This document shows positions 22,601 to 32,382 of a DNA stretch of 64,000 bases, one piece after another. The notes under the pieces were generated by a model, which saw only the letters and a list, made by a program, of their open reading frames with translations, was not told the DNA's origin and made no database searches. Made by a program: the position numbers and the translations under genes. The stretch is from Clitopilus passeckerianus. Lineage: Eukaryota > Basidiomycota > Agaricomycetes > Agaricales > Entolomataceae. Within the stretch, counting starts at the first letter, position 1; every line of letters starts with the position of its first letter. The DNA lies in the NCBI GenBank assembly GCA_944990035.1, contig CALYLX010000098.1, positions 558,001-622,000 of the forward strand, in the 5' to 3' direction.

Positions 22601-23088
22601 ATACTACTTGATGGGACAGATAGCATTCCACTCACAAAGTCGCAAAGAACCCCACTGCACCTTACAGCCATGGCTGGGCGGCCGAAATCTACGAAGCAGA
22701 TACTACAGTGGTCAAACTCGAGCCACAACGAAGATGGTCCTACCAACACTGATATTCCCGCGGGATCCAGGATAGGAGATTCACGGGACTCGGAAGGCAG
22801 AACACCCATCAGCTACGCGGCTGAGTGCGGTCAGGAATTAGTTGTCAAGATGCTCATTGAGCATGGAGTCAACGTGGACTCGAAGGACAACCATGGCCGG
22901 ACTCCCTTTTCATACGCGGCTCAGTGGGGCAAGGAGTCAATCTTCAAGCTCCTCCTTGAGCATGAAAGAGTTGACGTGGACTCGAAGGACAACCATGGCC
23001 AGACTCCCTTTTCATATGCGGCTGCTCGGGGCGACGAGTCAATCTTCAAGCTCCTCCTTGGGCATGGAGGGGTTGACGTGGACTCGAA

Positions 23089-25049
23089 CATCAGCATTCC
23101 GCAATTCTTCTTAAAAGCTCTTAAACGGTCTTAAATGCCTTTAAAACATCTTAAACTCGATTTTAAGGCTTTTAAGACTTTTAAGACTTTCCAGAGTACT
23201 TTTTGTCTTGAAAATCATCTTGGAAACCATTGAAATTTTGTGTCAGTTTCAAGCAGCAGAGTTTTCTCAAGAAAGTTCAAGAGGCTCTAGTAAAAATTCA
23301 AGAAAGAAGTAATATTCAGCTAACTAAGACAAATTAAGCTGCCAGTCAAGAAGAAACACTAAACTGGACATGTAAGGCTCAGAAGTATCAGGCAGAAATA
23401 TATGTATTCAGGATAAATAGTACAGTTGTAATCTAAATAATACTACAGTGCACAAATGAAAACCCTACTAATGTATGTGGCTGTGCCAAAAGCGGCACAT
23501 TACATCTGATAATGGTAGCCTACTCTCTGGGTGCCATGGGAGTGTGAATCAGGTAGAAGAGGTTGAGGGTGTAGTCACAGGGGTGTGAGGATGCTAGGTA
23601 AAGAATGATAGAGGCTAGAAAAGGTTTCATTAGTCAATGAACATGGCAAAGGAGAAGCCACTTACTTGGCCAACCTACCTACCCCAGAAAAGGAGGAGGG
23701 CAGTACATGAGAAGGGTGGGACAAGGGAGTGACAGAGAACCCTGCATAGCATAAAAGGTGAGTGAATACAGATTGAAAATGAAAAAAGCGGCACAAATAC
23801 ATACCTGAGGGGTTTCCCACCTGCACTGGGTCTCCCTGTCCAGCCCACAATCTTCAGAATGCCCCCTGAGATGTCCTTGAGTGTTCTGGGTGGAGGAACA
23901 GTGAAAGAAAGTCAGCCGGCGCCTGGCATGGTAGCGAAAAGGAGGAAAGAATGAGTGAGGTGGCAGTCTGATGGGGCGCGTCAGATGAGGCTAGAAGTTC
24001 CCGCGCTCAAAAGATAAGGATTTCGGTGCAAATATCAAAGGATCCGATGCTTTTCTAAGAGATCAGAGCACAGAATTGGATTTGGCGCTATCGAAAACGT
24101 ATTTTACGCTTATTTTAGATAATTAATACGATGTTTTGAGTTCCCTGTACAACATAGGCAGAACTTGATATTTTCAAGCCTCACAGTAGCCGTGGGAACA
24201 TTCCCGGTTGTTGCCGGCTGTCTCTGAGCGCGCCAGCTCATGCCTGTTCAACATCATTCAACCACCATGTCCCTGTTGCCACCTTCTCATCTACTGACAT
24301 TTCTCCCTCAAGCATAGGCTTCAATTAAGGACTAGCATTCAAAATGTCTATTGGTGAGTTTCATCTACTTCTCTCTGTTGAAACATTTCTCTTACATGAG
24401 GTTTCTGTAGGGCACCTAGTATTCTGAGTTTGTATGGCTATTTCCTTGGTAAGCACTCGCTTTTTTCAGCTTCTACTGCTTTCTAATGTTCTGCTTTCTG
24501 ACTCTAGATTCCTTTCAAGCTGAGTATGGTGTGAGGAGGCCCAGTGCAGGTGGGAAATGTGCAAGGTGTGTTGACTATTCTCTTCATTCTCTTTCTAGAA
24601 TCTAATGACTTCTTATGCAGTGTTTCCCATCTTCTACCCTATCATCTTCTCCTGGCCACTCCCCCTCATTGCTAGCAGCTAGCAGGAGGTTCTACAGAGT
24701 GGCCGCTTTTTGCACAGCCACACTGCAACCTGTATGGTATCCTTTTTGTTATGCCTAGTGTAGTTATCTGTATTATATAGCCTGAATACATGATGATTCT
24801 GAATTGAAACCTGCCTATTATTGTGAAATCTAATGCTATTAAAAACTATTTTGAATCACTCAATATTAATATGAAACTCAAGGGATTTCAAGGAAGTTCC
24901 CAGCAAAATTCCAGCCAATGTACTCTGAAATTAAGAGGGACTGTCTTAAATCCAGACAGCCAGATTTAGCTTGGAATTGCTTGAAAATCTTGAAAAAAGT
25001 GTTTTAAGAGCGTTTAAGGCAATTCAAGAAGAATTGCGGAATGCTGATG
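23089..25049. mobile_element. Non-autonomous DNA transposon (Plavaka-like ends), 1961 bp
   Basis: The element starts CATCAGCATTCCGCAATTCT and ends with its reverse complement. The first 24 bp are a perfect terminal inverted repeat, and similarity continues with gaps through CTTAAA-rich subterminal repeats at both ends. The flanking AA at 23087-23088 and 25050-25051 is a probable 2-bp target duplication, supported because its removal restores the ankyrin frame. There is no transposase frame. The terminal CATCAGCA is shared with the large Plavaka element starting at 57440, which suggests mobilisation by a related transposase. Confidence 0.8.
23476..24722. mobile_element. Probable nested element or inner inverted-repeat segment
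   Basis: TGTGGCTGTGCCAAAAGCGGC at 23476 has an inverted, nearly identical partner ending at 24722 (CACAGCC at the outer end). The arms differ at one base over about 20 bp. A second copy of the motif AAAAGCGGCACA occurs near 23786. The interior has short exon-like pieces with GTGAGT and TAG signals (for example near 24344-24412) but no convincing gene. I could not identify a target duplication, so it may be a nested element or part of the host element. Confidence 0.45.
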
Positions 25050-26109
25050 AAGGACAACCATGGCCGGACTCCCTTTTCATATGCGGCTGATAAAGGCAAC
25101 GAGTCAAACTTCAAGCTCCTCCTTGAGCATGAAGGAGTTGACGTGGACTCGAAGGACAACCATGGCCAGACTCCCTTTTCATATGCAGCTCAGTGGGGCA
25201 ACGAGTCAATCTTCAAGCTCCTCCTTGAGCATGAAGGAGTTGACGTGGACTCGAAGAACAACAATGGCCGGACTCCCTTTTCATATGCAGCTCAGTGGGG
25301 CAACGAGTCAATCTTCAAGCTCCTCCTTGAGCATGGAGTTGATGTGGACTCGAAGGACAACCATGGCCGGACTCCCTTTTCATATGCGGCTTCTCGGAGC
25401 AACGAGTCAATCTTCAAGCTCCTCCTTGAGCATGAAGGAGTTGACGTGGACTCGAAGGACAACGATGGCCGGACTCCCTTTTCATATGCGGCTGATCAAG
25501 GCAACGAGTCAATCTTCAAGCTCCTCCTTGAGCATGAAGGAGTTGACGTGGACTCAAAGGACAACTATGGCCGGACTCCTTTTTCTCATGCAGCTCAGTA
25601 TTGCCAGCACTCAGTCGTCAAACTTCTGCCCGAGCGTGGAGATATCCAAGTCATTACACAAGATAAGGATGGGCGTACCGCCCTTTCTTGGGCCAGCACA
25701 GGTGATTCCTGGTGGCAGGATCAATCATACGTCGTAGGCACCATTCAACTCATTCTCGCACAAGGTGTGGGGGTGAATTCGGCGGATAACGAGGGCAGGA
25801 CTCCACTTTTTTACGCGCGGCGATTCGTAAACTCGGAACACCCCAGATTAAGTGCTTGGCAGTACGTGGTAGATCTGTTGGAGGCAAACGGGGCTGTCGA
25901 GTTGCCATCGAATATTGAGGAGGTGGATGAAGAATAGCTTTTAATTTGGGCTTGTACGTCTTAACTAATGTAGAAAGGCATGTAGCTATGATAGTCAATA
26001 GAACATTCACTATGTAAATTCCCCAATCCATCCACCAAACATCCATACTGTGGATGTTCTCCTTGTATTGTTCCTCGTTCACCCAAGAACAGATAAAAAT
26101 ATGAAAGCA

Positions 26110-27250
26110 TATATCAAGCCTTCGTCAAGCAACCTTGTACCCAGTTCTCCACTCTCCGCTCCCCAATCTCCACTATAGCTACAGCGCCCTCCTCCTCTTT
26201 GACCCCTTCACCAAGCGGAACACCATCAAACACACTTCCAGCATACACCAATGTATGAACTGGTTCCTGCCATGGACGAAGATACATCTTGCGGCTCTTT
26301 GAGGATTCCAACCCCTTGCCCGTTAGCGGCGGTATTGATCTCCTCCTTGCGTCGGGGAAATGGGAAGAGGCAGAGGAAGTAGAGGACACGGATGCGGAGA
26401 AACAGAGGTGGGAGGATACAGCCTCTTGCCGTCGGCATGTGGGGTTGCTCTACTTTTCCTCCGTTTGCTGCTTCTTCTATGTCTTCGTGTGCCTTCTCTT
26501 AATCAAGCCGCCTCGTTCCTGCCTTTCAGGTTCGTCGAATATGGACAAACCAGGAAGGACGGACGCGCGAGAACGTGGAGTAGACAAGGGACAGACCGAA
26601 TACAGAATCGGAGACGCGTTGAGAGTGGGTGCCTCAGGTCAGAAAGTCGGATTTGGATTTGGGGGAATAGTGAGTCAGGTGCTTGTTTGGGGCTCGAATT
26701 TTCGGAAATGTAACAAGAGCTGTTAAGAACCAGCCGAGTTGGGGAAGGGTGATTATGATGCCCTGAATGGGTTCAGATGGGGGGAGGAGCGAGGAGCGAG
26801 GGGAGTCCGGCCTGGTGGGAAGTATCAGGTGCAGGGAGGAGGTGGAGGTGACAGAGGAGTGCCTACGAGAGAGGAGGGTCAGTTCATTCCCTTGAAAGAG
26901 AGAAAAATAGAGGCGTACATCCCGTAAATCAGGTCGATGAAAATAAGCGTCGTGTAGTAGGTTGGTGCTGCATCGCTGGGAAGAGAAGAGACAACCTGAC
27001 ACACCCGTCCTCCGGGCACGCAGGTAGATTTGGAACTTCAAACGTTGTAATTTTGCGCCAAGGGGTGCTGGAAGAACATTGGTACCCGCAGTACGCGAAA
27101 ACTGGACTTGCGGCAGGGGAGGGTTGTGAAGTGGGATGTGAGATTGGGCGGACGTTGGATGAATGTCGTGATTGCAGCAAGAGAGATGATCGACGTCGAT
27201 GAAATTTAACCACGACGAGAGTCCCCAAGGCCTGAAGACACAATCCGGAT
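26110..27250 (-). pseudogene. Relics of the unidentified minus-strand gene (unit B copy)
   Basis: A minus-strand frame ending at 26114 gives the best-preserved C-terminus of this gene: KMYLRPWQEPVHTLVYAG followed by an acidic stretch and VENWVQGCLTKA. Farther upstream, SDAAPTYYTTLIFIDLIYG (about 26930-26990) matches ATPVSYTT fragments of units A and C. Other parts are frameshifted. The function is not recognised. Confidence 0.35.
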
Positions 27251-27479
27251 ATCTTCAGCTACTCCAAGTCCGAAGCTTCAACGTCAACTCCAACCTCCCA
27301 TATCCCAGTCCGTTGTCTCATTGATAATCTTCGTCGCTATGAAGGGACTCCATAGTGGTATATGCGAGTACGAGTGTTGAAGTATTTGTGTTCAGCCAGA
27401 CTTAAGAAAGGCCCGAGAGGCGTGAAAAGAACGAAGAGAAAGATACTCCGAGAATTCACCGCCGCTGACCGCCCTCCTT

Positions 27480-28800
27480 TGGCAGACTCCACTTGATCAA
27501 CGCAGAAGCGAAGCTCTACTCTCCTCCTTCAAATTTACGCGACGCACAAGTTTCGCTCCATATTTTCAGCTGCGTATTGGCGCCTTCAGCTCTGAGAGCA
27601 TCGTTATTGCCACCTGTGGTCTCGAAAAAGTGCCAAACATCGATAGAACGATTCTTCAAGCTTCAGCTCTGACTGTATAGCTCAGCTAATGGAACAAGTC
27701 TGATTGAGCTTTCGTGTAACCCGGACGAGGTGGGTACTTTCTAAAGAATCTCAAGGAGTTATACGACTTAAATTTGTTTCCAGCAGCCGCCGTTTACAGG
27801 ATTGCAACCGAACTTCCAACACCGCCTATAACTGTATCGTGGGGAGGTGTGCTTGCTACCTTCTGGCGTATTATGGCCGTCTTCCACTGGGAAGGACAGC
27901 AGTTAACTCGTTACCTGCGACACTCGAAGCTGAAGCTACGATGGCGCGCGTACTCCTTGCTCAAACCCATGGAACCTGGAAATCAACTATCGTGAACTTC
28001 ATGATCCCATCTTTTTGCACTGGGCTGTCGCCTAATACACCGTCTGACTGGAACCCTACGCGTACGACTTCTCCCAAGCCAGGTGGAATTCAACAACGGT
28101 TTCGGTTAGTCACGGGGAGAACTAACTCATCTATCTTAACTCACTACTTACTATCCTAGAGGCATCCTCAAAGATCCTCCCCCCTCCTGTCATGGCATCA
28201 CTCCGAGTTAATCCAAGACCACTTCTCTTCTGGGAGCAGTATTACAAATGGACGTGGACGCAAGTTTGCCTTAACTTGAACGTATTTGCAGGTTCCGGTG
28301 TGCGAAGATGCTTAGAAGGGTGAATGAAGATAAATAGGGTACCTTCGCTCCGTTCTTTCTTGGTAATGAGGAGAGCGGAGCTCAAGAGTGAAGTCGATCA
28401 TTGGTCAAGTCGGGCATCCTGCTTTCGTTGTGGGGAATACGCAGTGAGTTTCCCTTCCTTCTTTTCACTTTTCACTTCTCTCTCTTTCTATTACGGCTTT
28501 CTAATAATATGTCCACTCTTACAGTGCCGGCATTGGTATGATATCAAGGGTATACTGGTCGCTTGGTACCACGGAGAGTTGGGAGGACACGTCCAAGTAT
28601 CCTGCACTGGGCCGCGTGAGTCGGTTTCCGTCACCCAGTTCCGTCAATCCATGTCCCAATAACCCAACTCCAACAGAACGCACAGCTCATTTCCCGAATT
28701 TGGACCCGCTCCGAGCTGGGTGAGAGGGCTGCGTGTTCGATCGCAGAGGACAAGAAGCAAGAAGAAGGGAACGGGGAAGGAGAGGGAACGGGTATGTGTA
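27480..28800 (+). pseudogene. Decayed membrane dipeptidase (family M19), unit B copy
   Basis: This is the most eroded dipeptidase copy. Only a GIGMISRVYW-type remnant of the GIGSDFDG block, followed by WEDTSKYPALG (about 28530-28610), can be aligned with confidence to the equivalents in A, C and D. Upstream pieces show scattered similarity to unit A without a continuous frame. Confidence 0.45.
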
Positions 28801-29463
28801 ATGGGTGGATTGCAATTTATCTCGTTCTAGTACTCAAAACGGGGTGGGTAGGATCTCAATATCATATTCTGTACGCTCTAGTCTGGTCGTGCACAACGAA
28901 AACAGCTGTTTGACTTGACTACAATGAAGCCTGAGTGGCCTGGAACAGTGGCAGCCTGAGCGATTGGCGAAAACTATCTCCCTGGAATTCCATGGCCATA
29001 TCTCTTCATCTCTACCGCGAACACTTCCTGATTCCCAAGCCCTCCATTCATCCTCATGGGACGTAGCACCAACACTAGCATCCTTCTCCCTTCACCTCGA
29101 TCGCCTCTTCGTCATCCTGGTGGCATACGAAGACATGACGGCGGCGGATTGCGGCAACTTGCGAGATCAGAGGCATCTGAAAGCTGGGAAAGGAAAGGCG
29201 GGCTGCAAGCGCTAGCTCTGCCACCGTTGTTCCAGTGGCATTGTCCACAGGCGGTCCGAGTCGCAGGTCCAGGACCTGCGGATACGTATGAGAAGTTTGC
29301 TTCATCGCGGGATGCAAGAATTGGATGTGTTGATGTTCCATCAGAGGATGGGTAGAGTGAGAGCACTAGCTGGTGGTGGGGACAAATCCGGTCCTGGATA
29401 ATGTCGTGGCAGGAGGGTGTTTAGACTCGACTTGAAGACGACTGACAGGCAGAGGAATCAAGG
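28801..29463. other. Intergenic stretch without a recognised gene
   Basis: Short frames exist on both strands (for example 28964-29215 +, 29112-29366 -), but none looks conserved within the window or joins to neighbours. I see no repeat or transposon ends. Confidence 0.4.
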
Positions 29464-29858
29464 TTATGAACGCTTGAGCTCATCCGTCTTTGTCACGTCC
29501 AATCCAATTCCGGAGCAGTCTGAGGAAATATTAGTACGACGGATATGATAGAAAGAAGAGGTACTAACTGTGCATGAATATGATCGAATCTTGCTCCGTT
29601 CTTGCTGTTTCTATCTCCAAACCTAGCCACCAAATGCCTGTTAACTCCATCCTCCTCCTCCACTCCTCTGCCTGCGTCTGCATGTAGGCTCGGTTCTCCC
29701 ATCTACCGCTAGCATGCCTCCAGGCATCAAGCGTCAAACCCGCGACCAACACAGGCGCTGGCAGGCAGGAGGTGGAAAGAAGCCATAGCCGCCTTATAAA
29801 TTTCTCGTCAACCTCACCTTTCTCCTCCGCAGCTTCAGGTTTCGCAACGCATGGAAGT

Positions 29859-30320
29859 TGTTAAGCTAGTATCGCTACGTGCTCAACCAAGTATCAAGAG
29901 TTCAGCTGCTTAGTCCTCTACCAGCCTTTGTAGAGACGAGCGAGAGTAATCGAGCGAGTCGAAGTTAAAGCAAATAGCGATGTATAGGCTTTTAGGTCAA
30001 GCTGGGGAAGCAAGACCGAAAGCGTGAAAGTATTTATACATGAAGAGTAGGGCTAAGGGTTGGGCATTGCGCAGCAATGCTAAGTAAGCAAAAGTAAGTA
30101 TGACTCGGAGTGAGTCAGAGTAAGAGTCACGACGAGTCATGGTAAGTAAATATAGTACAAGTATCTCACGATCGTGAGAATACTGAGTAATCATAGCTAA
30201 AGGGATGAGTAATGCGCAGCAGTACTGAGTAATTGTATAAACGTAAGCGGGGCGGGGATAGTAATGGTAGATGAGTAAAAGGAAAAAGAGTCCGGGTGCG
30301 TATCCAAGGTAACTGTAACA
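29859..30320 (-). repeat. LTR (3' LTR of the chromovirus)
   Basis: 462 bp, TGTTAAGC...GTAACA on the plus strand (TG...CA ends). No difference from the partner at 36348-36809 was found on reading both through. It is flanked on the left by GAAGT. Confidence 0.95.
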
Positions 30321-30353
30321 TTACCCTCTCGCTAGCGTTGAAGTCACCTGACT

Positions 30354-31231
30354 TCAATTCTTCTTCTTGCCCCAGAAATGGCGGTCTATGTTCTTCCAAT
30401 AGCGTTGTGGACAGTTAACCGGGTAATGGCCTGGGCCGCGATGATGACACAGACGACAAACAAAACGAAAGCAATGGTATTGTCGATGTCTGCCTCCGCA
30501 AACATAGCATCGGAAGTGTCTGGGCGGTGGTGGCTGGTTGGCAAGGTATCCGGTACGCGGCGCCTTCTGTGACGAGATTGTTGAGGAAGAGGGTTCACCA
30601 GAGTTGGCGAATCTGACTCTGGTGGGCTTTCGAATGCGGAGAGGTAAGGTGTCGGTGGGTTTGACATTTGGGTTGACGTTTTCCTTGTCGCTATCTTGAT
30701 CCTCGGGTGTAGTTTGAATGAAGGGATTGTGCTTTATCTTGGCGGCGGTAGCAAGGTTGGTGACGGGGGGGAATTCTTGGAGGGTTCCTCGAACCTGACG
30801 TGCCGTGAGAATCGTCGGTTCTTCGGTGGTTTGATCTTCCTCAGGCCCCCAGGGATTGGCGGCAAGGGTTTCGAAATCTGTCTCCTTCGGGTTGGGAACC
30901 AACTTCGTTCAGGATAGTGCTGATCAAGGAAGGCTGTACCTCCGGCAGCGAAGAAGAGGTCGGTGAGGGTTTCCTCCGTGCGTTGGTCAGAGCTGTCAAG
31001 AGCTCGATCAAGTTCTTCAAGGGTTTTCGAATATAGGTGGCGTAGACGAGCCACTTCGTTGCGGAATTCGGTTCTTCGGTCGTGGTAGGCTGAGCCCCGC
31101 TCTGCCACTTCGGTGAGGAGGTTGTCGTTGTTGCTCCAGGCAGTGTTCGTACGGAGCGCCGTAACAGCGGAATCGGTTTTGAAGGTGTTAAGGATGATGG
31201 TGCGGTCGTAGGAGGAGACATTGGAGGACAT
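30354..31231 (-). CDS. Extra 3' reading frame(s) of the chromovirus with a Cys/His cluster
   Basis: Downstream of the chromodomain a minus-strand frame opens with ATG at 31231 (MSSNVSSYDRT) and runs to 30734. A second frame, overlapping from about 30902, continues to 30354. The second frame holds a zinc-knuckle-like cluster with CYVCGG, HCFRFVCRLCHHRG, then CP. A single frameshift in the overlap would join them into one protein of roughly 290 residues. This position, after integrase and before the LTR, is where some retroelements carry an accessory or envelope-like gene, but I see no membrane segment. The function is unknown. Confidence 0.5.
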
Positions 31232-31278
31232 TATAAGCAAGATGTGTTTGCTTCGAAGTGCTGTGGGTTGATGGAGAT

Positions 31279-32382
31279 TCACCGAATGTTCTTCCTCTTC
31301 TTATATGCTTCAAGGGTCTTCTTGGCGTTCTGGAGGTTTCTCACAGGTTCCCATGAGTTCTCCGATGTCGGATATCCTTTCCACTTGATCTTGTAAAGGA
31401 TCTTCCCACGATGTCGTTTGTGTGCGACAATTTCTTCCACTTCCCATTCTTCTTCTTGATTGATGAGGTCAGGTGGCGGTTCTAGGAAATTGGGCCCATG
31501 TGTCTCGGTTTCCTTGTATGGTGTGAGGAGGGTGGCGTGGAACACAGGGTGAATTTTCCATGCTCGGGGTAGTTCTAATCTGTAGGTCAGCGGACCTAGA
31601 ACTTCTTTGATCGTGAAGGGGCCTTCGTCGTGGCGTGAACTTCTTTGAGTAGTATGCCAGTTTTAGGTTAGTTGTTTCCAACCAAACCTTCTGTCCTTGT
31701 TCAAATGGTTTGAAGTTACTTCGGACACGTTCGGCCATCTTTCGTCTCGCAAGTTCATGGGCAGCCGCAGCTTCGTCTCGTGCTTGTTGGAGTTCTTTCA
31801 TTCGGGTTTCCGCAGCAGGGACATTGGTCTTCTGATATGGAAGGGAATAGCGCGTGGTTCTGCTCCGTTCATTAGGTAGAATGGAGTTTGTGCGGTGACG
31901 GCATGAACACGTTTGTTATGGGCGAATTCCATTAGGGAATTAGTTCTAGCCATTTCTCGGGGTTGTTGGCGCAGAATAGTCGGAGATAAGCGCCAATGTC
32001 TTGGTTGACGCGTTCGGTTTCTCCATCTGCTTGTGGGTGATATGCGGTTGTCAGGAAAGCTTGATTCCTAGGAGTCGTCCTAGTTCTTGGAATACTTTGG
32101 ATGCGAATTGTGGACCTCTATCGGATATCAGTTTGTCAGGAAGTCCGAATCTTCTGTAGACAGCATCCAGGTAGTTGTTGGCAGTGCCTAGGCGTCAATG
32201 GTCTTCTTGCAAGGGATCAAAATTACCCCTTACTAAGGCCATGGTCTACCACGACCATGAGTGAGTCGTAACCGTTAACCTCAGGAAGATCAGTGATGAA
32301 ATCTGTAGAGGCAAGTTCGAAGGGTCGTGTGGCGGTAAATTTGACTGGGTTCAGGGAGGTGCCGTGGGGTGTGTATTGACCT
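31279..32382 (-). pseudogene. Frameshifted integrase core and chromodomain of the chromovirus
   Basis: The integrase core can be followed only by changing frame repeatedly. [13 protein letters not shown] carries the first catalytic Asp; then come a stretch near 32120 with LISDRGPQF (second Asp) and a stretch near 32010 with the catalytic Glu region. An intact C-terminal piece, 31545-31279, encodes the chromodomain. At least six interruptions lie between about 32400 and 31600. Several look like loss of one base in or beside a short homopolymer run. The zinc-binding HHCC of integrase is also cut, since the pol frame stops just after its first Cys. As sequenced, no integrase can be made. Confidence 0.8.

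Larger units (their letters stand above)
19779..25937 (+). pseudogene. NLR-B: NACHT-ankyrin receptor split by a DNA transposon
   Basis: The exons mirror NLR-A: 19779-20238, 20295-20426, 20484-20753, 20811-20816, 20869-21042, 21090-21114, 21170-21736, 21791-22161, and a last exon starting at 22215. That exon is interrupted after 23088 by a 1961-bp element and resumes at 25050-25937. The N-terminus has a hydrophobic segment (MFYWLLIGAVALFGYLFG), then the conserved domain ending RALLLEGWEKGTFEALR, then the motif GDVYNMNVAGDVW. Walker A GIPGVGKT and Walker B VLDALDE are intact. The insertion falls in an ankyrin repeat, between Ser and Lys of SKDN. Reading into the element gives a stop at 23134, so the present product would lose most repeats. 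Without the element and one copy of its 2-bp duplication the frame is exactly continuous, implying a 1254-residue parent and a recent break. The ankyrin variants (IFKLLLEHEGVDVD) differ from A and C. Confidence 0.85.

Noticed and set aside
23089..25049. Interruption of NLR-B as a very long intron
   Set aside because: It begins CA and ends TG with inverted repeats and a 2-bp duplication, so it is a transposon, not a GT-AG intron.
25060..25737. 225-codon plus-strand frame with repeated TWTRRTTMAGLPFHMRL units (and similar ones in A, C and D)
   Set aside because: It is the +1 shadow frame of the ankyrin repeats and exists only because the repeat length is a multiple of three.
19779..25937. NLR-B annotated as two separate ankyrin genes
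   Set aside because: The second frame starts inside the transposon end, and the two halves join exactly within one ankyrin repeat.
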